DNA of 64,000 nucleotides, taken from NCBI RefSeq assembly GCF_004193775.1, contig NC_041011.1, positions 45,887,167 through 45,951,166 of the forward strand, written 5' to 3'. Of the stretch, positions 9,828-22,753 are shown piece by piece. Both the position numbers and the translations under genes were made by a program. Within the stretch, counting starts at the first letter, position 1. Each line of letters begins with the position of its first letter. A model generated the notes under the pieces. The model saw only the letters and a list, made by a program, of their open reading frames with translations, was not told the origin of the DNA and did not search any database. The stretch is from Glycine soja. Its lineage: Eukaryota; Streptophyta; Magnoliopsida; Fabales; Fabaceae.

Positions 9828-12466
9828 GGTCAACTCTTTTACTTTATATTATAATAATAATAATAATAATATTATTATAATAGTGTTGGTTGGGCCAGGT
9901 TGGCTTGTGCTCTGATAAGATATTATTGTTTATTCCTATAAATTGTTATGGGTTCCATTCCACGGTTCATAAAAAATAGAGTAGTGATAGTTTCGTTGTT
10001 AATTAATTCCAAACTATTTATGAATTTTAAAGGGTTTTTTTATAAAAATAATTGTATAATAAATGCAGTGTATAGATATATAATACTTATTCAATATCCT
10101 ATGTTTATAATTCTTTTTTTTTTTTCTGAATATGTTTATAATTCGTTAGTATAAGTTATTTTAAATTAGAAGTATAATTTTTGTAAACGATAAATGTATA
10201 GAAGTATTTATAGCTGTTATATTGTTGTCCTAACGTCCAACCTCCAATTTTATGGGATATCCGTCCACCAAAAGCATGACCCACCAAATTTTGTCGCGCC
10301 AACAAAGTACAATTGTTTCATTTTCTATTTTTTTAAAAATAAAATCAAAATATACTTATATTTTCAATTGAATAATTGTTAGTGATTTTTTTAAAAATTT
10401 GTAGGACTTTATTGTTCTATTAAGTTTTTTAATTATTTTTTATATTTACCAACTTTTAGTAAAGTTTTTATACTTTCAAAATTTTGTACTTAAAAACTAC
10501 TATCTCAACAAAAAAAAAACTCTTAAAAATTAATAGTTATTTACCTTTTTTATCTCGTTATTGCCTCCTCTATTCTTGTCCATGGTAAATATTGGTCCAA
10601 TTTTCTTTATCACCGAACGCACATTACAATCATTGCTAAACCATCAATTCACCCATTAAACGTGGGAGCTCTAAACTCAATTTGGAGGACAAACTCATCT
10701 TTTTGACATGTTTAGCTACCTTAAAAGTACGCTTACATATAAATTTTTTACCTGAAAACTCTTTTGTAGGAGTAGGACTAGGACTCAGGTTACTTTTGTA
10801 AACTTTACATACCTATGTATTAAGCCTATAAAAGTATGAAAATGGTTAAAAAAAAAGAAAAAGAGGAGTCTAAGTGTGGAATATTAACAAAACAAACTTA
10901 GTCCTTGGACCACTATAATCAATCGGATCTCCACCAATAAGCAATAAACAGATGCAATTTTGGAACACCCTAACCAAATTTCATACTTCTCTGATAACTC
11001 ACTCTACTTTATGATGATATCCACCTTGGCCAATTGGCCCAAGCCCAACATCAAACCATGATCCTTTGCATCCTCCGAGGGAAGTGCTTAACAATGGCCA
11101 CACCACTTGGGATTGAAGTTATCACAATTCAAAATTTTCTCACCATAACCACCAAAACATCCTCTTCAGCTATATCGGAATAAATGCAATGTTTTGATGA
11201 TGCTTAAGATTGTAACAATAGAAGCAATGAATTTGATATCATAATCTATTTTTTGTGATAAAGAAGGCTACATCATTGGGTTGATAACGATTAAAGAGAT
11301 TATTGAAAATCTATTTCATCGTTTTAGTTGCGTTTTACAAAAATAAGTTGTAAAATAGAGTTTTACAGAAACTAGTTGTAAAAGACATACACAAAAACAC
11401 GTTTTCGTCAATGTTCAATTTTAATCCTTTAATTATTTTTTCTTATTTTTATTCCTATACTTTTGAAATTTATTTTTATCCTTAAAGTAACATTTAATAG
11501 CGCTTATAAAGGGGTATCTAAAAAAAAAAATTCAGATTAAAAGTAGTGTATTTCAAAATTAGAGAGACAAAAATAAGAAAAAAGAAAAATATTAGAGAGA
11601 GAACCCGAATTTTGAATAGTTTAGAAGGACAACAAATATATTTTATCCTATTAATAATTTATTGTGGTGGACTATAAGTCTAAAACTATGCAAATATCCT
11701 TAAGCCCGCTTAAAATAGCAATCCCTATTTTCATTATTTTGTTTACTGTAGAATTTTTGTCAAAGATGAACGTTGCGATAAGTTATCAATTCTGTTATTC
11801 TACGCATGATATTTTACATTGTATAAATGTGTATTGAAATTAAGGGACATGATTTTTTCTTTGAAAAAATATGTTTTTGGTCCTTCAACCAGAGTTAAAA
11901 AAAATAAAAATAATAACCATTAACTGATGTATAGAATGTGTATGATCTTAGAAGTAGACCATATTTTTTTTTTATAGTTTCCCCCTTTTGGGAGGATGAA
12001 GTTTCATAAGAGGTATAAAAAAATGGTAATTTCATTTTTTGGTTGATGAAAATTTTACAAACATGGGACTTGGCAGTTGTTTGAAATTACATGCAAGCCC
12101 ATACATAGCAGGCTCAATTTGTGGGTTTTGCATTTTTGTTTAATCCATGAAACACGATGACAACTCAACATGATAACACAGAAGAACACATGAGAGACAG
12201 TTAGATATGAGGTCTGTTACTTTAAAGGGAATATTTTTATAAAAAATTGTGTGGCTCATTTTTTTTTTAATGGATTGGACCTTTGTTGGGTGTGTTAAAT
12301 TAATACCTTGAGAATTGGTATTCTCACCCACCACATACTTTAATTTTTTCCCCCAAAATGTTCATTCAAATAAAACATAATTCCATTGTAGTATAGGAGA
12401 TGCATACAAAAATAAAAATGAAAAATCATTTTCCTGTAATAAATATACAACGAAAATGTATTTTTG
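9828..12466. other. 3' UTR and AT-rich intergenic DNA
   Basis: An (ATA)n run at about 9850-9880 lies in the probable 3' UTR of the hydrolase. Around 11,400-11,470 and 11,870-11,900 are short stretches like the legume repeat that reads TATGTTTTTGGTCC. No gene or complete element was recognised. Confidence 0.5.
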
Positions 12467-12482
12467 TTTTGTTTCTTGTACA

Positions 12483-13005
12483 ACGAAAATGGAGAAAAGC
12501 ATCGGGGGTGTTATGTGATGCAAAGGTACCGATCAAGCTAAAGGGAAAGTTTTATCGGACTGCGGTAAGACCGGCGATTTTGTACGGAACAGAATGTTGG
12601 GCGGTCAAGAGCCAACATGAGAATAAAGTCGGTGTAGCGGAGATGAGGATGTTGCGGTGGATGTGTGGTAAGACTCGACAGGATAAAATTAGAAACGAAG
12701 CTATTAGAGAGAGGGTTGGAGTAGCGCCTATTGTAGAGAAGATGGTGGAAAATAGACTTAGGTGGTTTGGGCATGTAGAGAGAAGACCGGTAGACTCTGT
12801 AGTGAGGAGAGTGGACCAGATGGAGAGAAGACAAACAATTCGAGGCAGAGGAAGACCCAAAAAGACTATAAGAGAGGTTATAAAAAAGGATCTCGAAATT
12901 AATGGTTTGGATAGAAGTATGGTACTTGATAGAACATTATGGCGGAAGTTGATCCATGTAGCCGACCCCACCTAGTGGGATAAGGCGTTGTTGTTGTTGT
13001 TGTTG
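12483..13005 (+). mobile_element. 5'-truncated RTE-type non-LTR retrotransposon
   Basis: The insert is bounded by a perfect 16-bp target-site duplication, TTTTGTTTCTTGTACA, at 12467-12482 and 13006-13021. It ends in GGGATAAGGC followed by (TTG)n, the 3' tail typical of plant RTE elements, instead of poly(A). Only the last ~520 bases are present, as expected from incomplete target-primed reverse transcription. Both TSD copies are identical, so the insertion is fairly young. Confidence 0.92.
12484..12975 (+). pseudogene. C-terminal fragment of RTE reverse transcriptase polyprotein
   Basis: This ~163-codon open frame encodes the region after the reverse transcriptase core. It contains L-Y-G-T-E-C-W, a basic R-M-L-R-W-M-C-G-K-T-R segment, L-R-W-F-G-H-V and R-G-R-G-R-P-K-K-T, and it ends in the usual V-A-D-P-T before a stop at 12973. 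The catalytic palm with the Y/F-x-D-D motif and the endonuclease lie in the missing 5' part. The frame is open to its natural stop without a break, but the piece cannot code for a working enzyme. Confidence 0.9.
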
Positions 13006-13021
13006 TTTTGTTTCTTGTACA

Positions 13022-16000
13022 CACGCCTATGCTACAATAGAAACACATCTTTGTTGTGTATTTTGTATGCAGAAATATATTTCCATTTTGTTTATCTTGC
13101 CCTCCTTATATTACAATGGAAATGCGATTTTGTTTTTGTCTGTGCCAACTGCAAAACGAAATCTTGGTTATGTGTCCTCAATAGAGCATAATCCTGATTT
13201 TGTTGCAACCAAAAGCCAAATTTAAGGGATGAGTTGAAAGGGAAGGTAAGAGAGTTAATTTTGTTTTCATATTTTTGTGAAAATAGAAATTCCCTACCTC
13301 TATACTTTGGGCCATTTATAGATCTGGCCTAAACCCATTTTGAAAACCTGAAAACTAGCTGAAACTACTGGTTAAAATGGTGCAAAAATTGGACCCAAAA
13401 AAATAATAGAGGAAAAGAAAGAAAAGCTGGTTTTTAGTTTGCTTTCATTGTTGAGTTGTTAACATTATGATTTGCTTTACAGGTTGGACAGTTGAAGATT
13501 ATAAAGTCAAAAACCCAAGTAAAATAGTTGAAGAAGTGGAATTAATTTCGCCTAAAGATCGGGGAAAAGTTTGAGCAAACCATGCTTTAATTTTATGCAC
13601 CACGCTAATCTAGTGTAAAGAACAAATTAGCTAGTAAGAATTTAGCTAGAATTAAAATAAATAAGAAAATGCCAAGGTTATTATTTTTCTCAAGAGTTCA
13701 GTAATTTTACATCACGGACATGTATAAATTTAGTATTATTTTACTATTTGTTTCTATCTTTTTTTCATTTTCTTTCTCTTGAACGGACCATAATGTTTCA
13801 TAAAACCTCAATGACAACTCTTGAGAAAACTTCGGTGATTTTTCATCGGAATTAACTTATATTTTAATTATTTAATCAGTAAACTATTAACCCAACGTTA
13901 TAATCGAATAAAAAATCGGTCTAAATCTTGAAGTTAAATAGCCCATCCTCACACGCTTCGGCTGCTTTGTTGACTTTTATTCTTTTTAGTGCAACACATT
14001 TATTGACTTGTTTTATCTCTCTTTTTAAGGGAGAGTAAAATTAAGTTGTTTGATTTTATTCTTCTTTTTCGACCACGCTTTAACTGCATATATTTACTGT
14101 GTTTGAGAACATGGTACATTGGTACAGGTACGATAAACCAAATTAAATTTGCTTAAAGATGTAGAAGTCATACCTACTAACTTTACAAAAAAAAAAAAGT
14201 AGAAACCACATCAATAACGTGTGATAAAAACATGTGTCGGTACATGCTTATTACATTTTTTAGGCAAAGTCTCACAAATATGGGTCGTGACAAGTACAAA
14301 CTTTGTTTGGTCGAAGCAAAATACAAATTGTTTTTAAGTGACATCATTTTTTATGGGGTCAATAAGGTAACATCATGCAATAAATAAGCTTTCACCCGTA
14401 CATGAATTCGTGGAGTAATCTACATGGATTAACAGTTCCTAAAAAGCCTATAAAGTTTTGAGCCCAAGAAGTCCCTTTCTAACGGGGGTGGCAAGACAAC
14501 ATTTGTCGTGGTTGTAGTGCACCACGCAAGCACCTACATTTTTTTATGATTCCAAATACCTACATATATAGATCAAATGTAGTGTTGTAAACCAACAATT
14601 TATAACCAAAAAATGTGCTTGATTACGGTCAAGTAAAAAGCTAGGGTACTAATGAAATCAAATGATTCCTAGTTGTGGACATTAGAATATCGCCTCGTGC
14701 CTCGTTTAATAATAAGCTTTTGTTGTTGAAAGATCCTTGTCTTCTTATTGGGTCCGTCTACCAATGTTTGAATAGATTATTGGGCTCTTAAATCTTGGTG
14801 AAACGACGAAAATGGATTTTTTTTTAAATTATAAAATCTAGGTAAAATTTAAATTAATATAAAAAAGATAAATTACAATTTTTGAATTAAAGATGGTAAA
14901 CTATATTATAATTTTTTTTTTTATTTTTTCATCGAATTCATAAAAAACTTTACGACTTTAATTTTTATTATTAGTTTTTTTTATTGAAATCGTAAAACGA
15001 CTTCAATTTTTTTTGGAATATAACTTTAAATTTGTGAGTATTTTTTTATTTTTTAAAGTCGTAAATCATTTATCATTTTAAAATCATAAATAATTTTTTA
15101 TTTTAATTATTTAACAAATTAATATATGTTTTATTTCCATGATTTTCCAGCATACGAGAGAGTAGCTTTAATACGTTGAAACAGTATGAGGAGGCATTGA
15201 AGCTTTAATATTGGTGTTTATTTTGAATAACAGAAAGTCCAGCATTGGATGTATATGTGTATCCATTAATTACGAAGAAAAGAAAGTAAAATAAGTCACT
15301 GTCTGGGTGTGGATATAGAGACAAATTAATAGACTCGCAACAAATGGACATGGCTGGGATATTGAATAGGACTAGGATTAATTGGTAAGAGTTTAGGAAA
15401 TTAATGTGAAAGGGACCGGAAAGTTATGGAGATAACTAGTTACTAAAGTTTAATGATGAATACAAAATTTCTTATTTCTTATTTATTATTTGTGGTTTTT
15501 TTTTTATTTTGTTACTAAAATTATTTATAATATTCATCAATTGATAATTTTATTATATAATATATTTATGAAAGTAAAATAAAACTTTTAATATACTAAC
15601 GTAACATTGATTAAAGTGAAACTAGATTTAAATTTTTTAAATAAAATATCAAATTTAAACTTTAAAAAATTATGTATAGAAGGGATAATTCACTGAAAAT
15701 GCTTAACCACTAATCAACTTTTCATGATGATTTGATTGACAAAACTAGTTGACACTTCACACTGTTATGTAATAAAACAACACTTTTAAAAATTTTATTA
15801 TTAAGTAAAAATAAAGATTATAAAATTTAATACTTAAATATAAACATATTAAGCATATATATTATTTTTTTATTAAAAAATAGTTTATAAAATTTATTTT
15901 AAATTGAGAAGTATATGCATTAATACAAGACAACATATTTTATCACGAGAGACATCTTGTATAAGAATAAAACGATTAAATTTAAACCGTATAATTATAA

Positions 16001-19000
16001 ATGAAAAATTAAGATTCAATGTAAAAAATTCACGTTATTTTTTTAAAAACTCACATAATTTTTAAGTGGTCACATGAAATTAAATTTTGATTGTACATGT
16101 TTGATTATACGGACCAAATTAAATTCTCTCACTCTCATATAAAATAAAAATGATATTAATATATTTTCAAATTATTTAGTTTTTTATATGTTAAAAATTA
16201 ACTTAGTCTAATAAAAAATATTATTTTATGAATATAATATAGTAACTTGAATTTTGTTTACTACAAATAATTAAATAAAAAAGAAATCCATTTATTAACT
16301 TGTTTTTCCCTATTTAATTTGTAGTTTTTCACATTCAAATCAATTCATAATAAGCAAGAATATTATATCTAGTTTCCTATGAAAACAAACCATCTTTATA
16401 AATAGATTATGAATTAACAGCGAAAATAGTTATTTCGTACTGTCATGGATTTATAAATTATTATGGTTAGTTTGTTAATTTTTATAATAATATTTTAAAA
16501 ATTATATTAATAATAATTTATTATTGACAAACACTAAAAAAATTATACTAATGCATTTATATTAAACTCTAATACTAAGTTACTAACACGGTTACAGCGA
16601 GACAGAAAAAAGAAGAAGATTGAAAGTGAAAATTTAATAAACGAACAGATTGGGGGAAAAAACTTGTAGAATGCATCCAAAGCTCCACATGTTTCTGGCC
16701 ACAGCAAAGTTTGGGCAAATTCACATGACAAATTGATTTATATTGTGAAAAGAAGTGGTTCCTTGAAATAGAAAATAAATCACGATCTTTACATGGAGAG
16801 AAAATCAAGTCAGTGATTGATGCCCTGCCATGGCAGACACGCATGCAAAGAATTGCTAGATGACAAGAACAAATACAAATAAAGAAGGACTCTACTCTAT
16901 TATGATTTATGAGAATATCTATATTGATATGAATGCCCAAATGACATTGTAAAAGTAAAAGGAGTGATTTATTACTTTATTATCATATGAATATGAAAGA
17001 GCAAAGTTGAGAGTATGAGTGGTCATTCAAATGTCTTTCAATCTATTCAGCCTCAACTTGCTTGTCCGTTTCCTAATCAAATTGACTTATAATTCCTCTT
17101 TTAGAGGGTCACTTAGATTTATCAAAGTCTCTGTTTAGCAATTTCTTCTTTGTGATTAATGGCCAAACTTGGATTAGTGGAGCATGTTCGCCACTGTTGA
17201 CTTTGGGATACTAATGGACTTTGCAGTCACAATTAGGCAACTATAGTCTAACATTATTCACATTTAAGTAATGACACAGCGACCCAACGGCTAAATCTAT
17301 AGGGGTAAAAAACGATTAGTCACAAAAGAAGATAGAAATTTATTTTGCAATCGAACACAAGTATTGCAAAATTAAAATCATCCAATAGTTAAAAATAATG
17401 AACATTTGTCATCTATTGGGATGTATAAATTTCAAGGGAAAAGAGAAATAATAATAATAATAAAAGTAGTGAGGTAAAAAAAAACAAATATAAAAAACGA
17501 AATCTAAAATTATAAATGTATGATTAAAATGAAAATCGTAAACCACCAAATATATGAATTAATAGGTGCAAGATTGTTGCAGTTTAATTAGTGATGTGAA
17601 ATTTAAGTATTAAATATATACTTTTATTGAATATTTTAAGGAGAAAACTATTTTTATTATATTTCTACTTGACTTAAATAAGATTATCTTTCATGAATAG
17701 ATATTATTGGATATAGGAAGAAAACAACTACTTATATATGAAATTATGGATGACAAATGTCATCATTACAATGAAGATCATTTGAAAGTGAAAAAAAACG
17801 AGAAAACATTTTTTATAATATAAATATATTAAATTTTAACAATCACAAGAAAACTGAGAAATAAAAAAAGAGATAAAATATAAAATAAAATTAGTAATAT
17901 ATGATAGAAAAATAAAAAATAATATTGTAAAATATTATTATACGAATAGTATGCTTAAAAGAAAATAGTAGAAATCATGCTATAAAATGAGCGCCTTGCA
18001 AAAAACTTTCCCTGATTCTTCCTTTTTTTACAGTTTTTTTAAAGGTAAAACACATTTTGTTAATGAAGGGTGATTAAACACAAGGTGTATCCAATCAGAT
18101 AATTGATAAGAATTCAATATTACTGTGGATCACGGTGAAATTCACATAGTTCCAATGATTGGTATCGTCAAAGAAGTGTCGTCTGAAAATGAAAAAAAAA
18201 AAACATATCTTGAGTCTTGTCGCATTTAAGATCCTCTCAGGGACGGGGCTAACAAATTCTGGGAGGCAAAACTGGCTGGCATGGCAGTAGAAGAATTTTT
18301 TGAAAAGAATAGTTTATTCTTTACCTATATCCGTTTCATAAAATAAATAAAATTAAAGCAAATGGCAGAATCTCTTGCTCATCTTTCCTACATTGTAAAA
18401 CCTAAGTACATCATCGGGGTTAATCTACATCAGATAATTGACTAGAATGGTAAATTATCTTTCGCTATTAATCTTTAATTCTTGCCAATTAAAAAAAATT
18501 AAATACATATGTAAAATCATACTATATTTTTAATTAAGAAAGTCAAAACATAAATCATCGAAAATCCGTATAATGAGTTAATTAAATAGAAAACTCTATA
18601 AATCTACATATATTAATTATAAATTATTAATAAGTAATTGGTTTGAGTGATTGTAAACTTGATTTTTTTAAATAAGATTTTTGGTTTGAATTTTGTGAAT
18701 AAAAAAAAAAGATATGATTAAATAAGAGATTCCACTAAAATTGACTAGTCAAATTTTCTGATGAAAATTAATCATACGTGAAACTAATGAATATTCCACA
18801 CTAATATTATAGTATCAACAAAATATTAATTATAAATTTATTACATATTGAGAGGCATTTAAGATAACTACCTAAAATTGGCAAAAAGTTATCGTAAGTT
18901 CATTCATAGACAAGTTTGTATTAATTCATTCATTTTACTAGAACTCATCCGAATTTATTCACTCTAATCTCTAAAAGACAACCCCCCTAAAAAAAAATCT

Positions 19001-19672
19001 CACGGATACACCATTTATATTTTATCTTATTTTGTTTTTCATTTTCTAATTATTCATATCATATTATTGTTTCTCTCTTGTCATTTCTTATGATCTCTCT
19101 CTTAATAGGATGTATGCACATACATAGATATCAAGAAAACTTTTCCAAATATTTTATCCAAGGCGAGAACAACATATACTTACATAGGACAGATTGCTCA
19201 AGTACCAAGCTAGTTTATATTGCATTTGACGACAACTGATTATGACTTGAATTAGTCATAAGACTCGATCATAACCATTCGAGGCTGGATCGCATGCCCA
19301 TATTTATAATGCATGTTGTTTTGTTTGTGTCCATGCAGTATGTCTTGTATTATGTGTCAATATATCTATCCGTATTTCTTATAAATCATTTGTAGTGATC
19401 CACACGTAAGTCACCTTTAAACCAAAAAATAAATAACTGATATGATAGGTGATGAGAAGGCGTTAATTAAAAACTTTTAATTTATTAAAAGAATTAATGA
19501 CTTAAGAGTTAAGTTTTAAAAAAAAGGTTATAAAAACAAGTTATATAAAGTAAAATCTCAGGCTATAAACTAAAAAAACAAGTGTTAAAAGGTGTGTTCA
19601 TAGCATTTTTTTTCTCTTAAAATGCACTTAACTAAAAGAAAATAGGACATCAAGTAATTTAGAAGGAGGTTT
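13022..19672. other. long AT-rich intergenic region
   Basis: No gene was recognised in 6.6 kb. The longest open frame is a minus-strand 121-codon ORF at 16,575-16,940, without recognisable domain or promoter. Short AAT and A/T tracts are common. A less AT-rich island near 18,230-18,290 (GGGACGGGGCTAAC...) may be the end of an unclassified element. Confidence 0.5.
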
Positions 19673-19687
19673 TGGGATGATCAATGT

Positions 19688-19833
19688 TTTTTTTTTGTCA
19701 GCTAAAAGGTGAAATTCATTTAACTGGTACCCGAAGTACCAAATGTTGTTACAATCAGATAAGAGAAATTATAGGCATTTGCACCCCAATGTTATCTCCC
19801 ACATACATGAATCGGTTATCTATTATGGGCATC
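19688..19833 (-). mobile_element. severely 5'-truncated L1 LINE 3' end
   Basis: A perfect 15-bp target-site duplication, TGGGATGATCAATGT, flanks the insert at 19,673-19,687 and 19,834-19,848. The left side starts with a T-run (the poly(A) tail of a minus-strand copy), then GTCAGCTAAAAG and a GGTACCCGAAGTACC block. The related insert at 46,430 has the same order: T-run, CAGCAAAA, GTACCGGAGGTAC. Only 146 bases are present and there is no coding sequence. Confidence 0.85.
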
Positions 19834-19848
19834 TGGGATGATCAATGT

Positions 19849-22250
19849 AAATTTGAGTATTCTCCAAGGAGTTGTTATTTTTTATTTTTTTTTTCAGTTA
19901 AGAACTAACTCTTATGGTGTTTGGTTCCAATGGTTTAATTGATATATTTTTTATATTCTACCAGTATATAAGGTCAAGTACATTTTATCCTTTCTTGTTT
20001 ACAAAATAATTCTAAGTGCTGTCATATTAAGTATTCCAAAAGTTAGGAGAGATTTTAGTAAAGTAACAATAGGGTGAAAAGTATGCATACTTAGCTTGAT
20101 TGTTTTTTCTACTAGCGGGACTTTATCCCATAATTCATTTATCGGATTTTTTGTAATTGACAGACAAGGTCTTCTCTATTATAGGTTTACATAGGGGGTT
20201 TTTGGTTCTCATGTTCTCCCATGGTGTCTTGTTACTTTTCTTTTTCTTATATGTTTATCGGATCCAGGCTCTGCAGCAAAGGATATTAGGGGAGGTAGTG
20301 CCAATCTTGTCGGATTCCTAATCCTCTTTCCTCTTGTTGGATTTTGTGTTAAACGTCAATGGATATATGTTCATTAGTTATAAATATATTATAGATTAAA
20401 TAATTACATATTTTTTGTTCGCGATAATATATTTTTTTAATTACTATTAAGATTTTCAATAATAAGAATCTATAAATACATCATTATTTTAAATTAAATG
20501 CATAAAATGTTTAATGATTTTTTTTATCAAAATTGATTGAACCAAACGTATTTTTAATGTCTTAGAAAATAGAAAATAGAAAGTTAAAACAAATATATTT
20601 TCTAAATGTTTGAAAATGTGAAAACGAGAACTCTTTTTAGAAAATAAAAACAAAAAAAAAGAAGAAAAAACTAAATCAGACCCAGCGTCCCCTAAGAAAA
20701 GAAATAATGTAAATACAGAAAATTAAAGAATCGAAGTATTATTATTATTATTTTTTGAAATGAAGAGAAAAAAGAATGAAATTAGAAGAAATAATAGTAA
20801 TATTGATTGGCAGTGGAATTTATGCACCTGATGAGCAGAAATTGTCCCCCTGTCCGGGCTGTCTTTTGTGGATTGTCCTTCCTGACTGGTCCCCACCGCT
20901 CCCCCTTATCTGCTTTCCGTGGCCAAATTAGTCAATTCCTTCCCCCAAACACTGCAACAATTAGAAAAACAACCATTTGGTAACAGCAGCAATACTGATA
21001 CACACTAGTTCTACTTGTACTAGTGCTTTCCCTCTTCTCGCCGACTCAACCTATATAAATTAAACCCTGCTCCCACACGTAACCACCACCACAATTCTTC
21101 CCCTTACTTTCACTACGTATCAAAGTTTGTACACAACTGCATTTATTTTTTTATATTTAAAATTTAAAATAACAATATGTTATTAAATTGCTCATATAAA
21201 TAACCTCTTATCTTTTTTATAAGCAACAAGTGTAATGTATTTTTACACTAGTAAATTTTGTGTCAGAATCAAAAATAACTATCGAATGTTATAGTTCATA
21301 GTTGGATTGGTAACAAGTTGAATTCACAATGATTTGAGTTCACTTTGAATACAAATACTCATCAAGTGGTTTGATATTTGAATATTTCTATTAAAGGATT
21401 GAAATTCAATTTCTGCCTTAAAAATGAAGTCATAATTCTAAATATAATTTTTATTTAAAATCTTTATGATTAAAATGAAAATCTTTTACTGATAAATTTT
21501 CTTAAACAAAATTTAGGAATTTTGGTGAATGAAATGATGCCGAAAGTTGGAGTGAATGAAAAAAATGTTTAGCACGGTGGAATATAATTGTTTTTTTCAC
21601 ATACAATTTTTATATTAAATAAAATCTCTAGATGATGTAAAATCCACTTTTGTATTAATAAGATAGACGCTACATGGCTGCATTGGAATGAATGTGAAGT
21701 GTACACGTTAGAAATTGGGAAATTGAAACGTTGATCACGGAGGAAAATAGTGCTGGTGCAATCTGAGCCATGGATGGGAAGAACCAAGATTGACGGTGTA
21801 CAAGTGTCGGTGGCTCATTGGCGATGATGCTCCATTGCTCAAAACACAATTCCTGTTGTGGGACCCACGACATGTCCCACCTTTTTCTAATTCTCCGTAG
21901 TTGAGTTGAGGAGGCCACAAACACAGAACAACGCCTATTTTATCACGACCTCTCTCTCTCTCTCTCTCTCACATTCTTGTTTCTTATTATTTATATTTGT
22001 TTTTTCCATGATGGGCATTGAACAGAAACTGTAGAAGCCTGTCGAACAGTGAATTGTAATAGTGGTAAAATGAAAGAATGAATGGGTATATATATGTGTG
22101 GGAGTATACAGATATAGATATAGATATGGTGGTGCAGCTGTGGTGATTTGGCATTTTCTGGTTTTTGTTCGGTGCTTGTTGGTATTGGTTGGTTTGTTGG
22201 TTCCATTTGATGTTTACATAGAGGAGCTAGCTTAGCCACTTTCGGCAAAA
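19849..22250. other. intergenic DNA and upstream region of the phospholipase gene
   Basis: A GC-richer stretch at 20,820-21,130 contains a TATA-like CTATATAAAT near 21,051 followed by an ACC/CTT-rich leader-like sequence. It could be a promoter, but no ORF follows it. A (CT)n tract occupies 21,950-21,970. Several minus-strand short ORFs at 21,569-22,248 carry no recognisable motif. Confidence 0.4.
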
Positions 22251-22447
22251 GAACTCACAGAGATACATTTACACAAAGAAAGAACGCGTTTACTGTTTAG
22301 AGACCAAACCCCATCTTTTGTACCACTCAATGAATCATTAGTCTCATACTCAAACTCTGAAAGCGAGTGTTTTTTTAGAGCTGAGACAAATAGTATATAT
22401 TTGAGTTTGGGTGATTGGAGAAGAAACTGAAGAAGAGAGATTGCAAA

Positions 22448-22492
22448 ATGAGAGTGTGCTGTCTTGGTTGGTTGAGCATTCTTGTCAAATGA
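22448..22492 (+). CDS. upstream ORF (14 aa) in the phospholipase leader
   Basis: ATG at 22,448 opens a 14-codon frame (M-R-V-C-C-L-G-W-L-S-I-L-V-K) that stops at 22,490-22,492, one base before a likely 5' splice site. If the leader starts near 22,250-22,400, this uORF would precede the main ATG at 22,754 and could dampen its translation. The transcript start is inferred. Confidence 0.3.
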   Translation: MRVCCLGWLSILVK

Positions 22493-22493
22493 G

Positions 22494-22592
22494 GTATGTG
22501 TTTTCGAATGTTCTAATTCCTTTGAATCTTCTTCTACAAAACCAAAACCCCTTTCTCCTCAAATTAAATTCATATTTTTCTTTTTTGTATAG
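22494..22592 (+). other. probable 5' UTR intron of the phospholipase gene
   Basis: A good donor (GAG|GTATGTG) and, 99 bases on, a T-rich tract ending in TTTTTTGTATAG|GTTTCC define a likely intron in the leader. It needs transcript support. Confidence 0.4.
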
Positions 22593-22753
22593 GTTTCCCT
22601 TTCCGAGGTGATTTATTTGGACACGCAGATTAAACTGCATGCAATTGACGCGCAAGATGTTTTAAAAGACCACGCAAGAAAGAGAACAAAAGAAAAAGAA
22701 AAAAGTCTTGTTTCTAAATTTTCCCAATTTTGAAGGAAAACTAAAAGAGAAAA

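Noticed and set aside
16575..16940. 121-aa minus-strand ORF
   Set aside because: No domain, no promoter and no exon signals in AT-rich DNA; probably chance.
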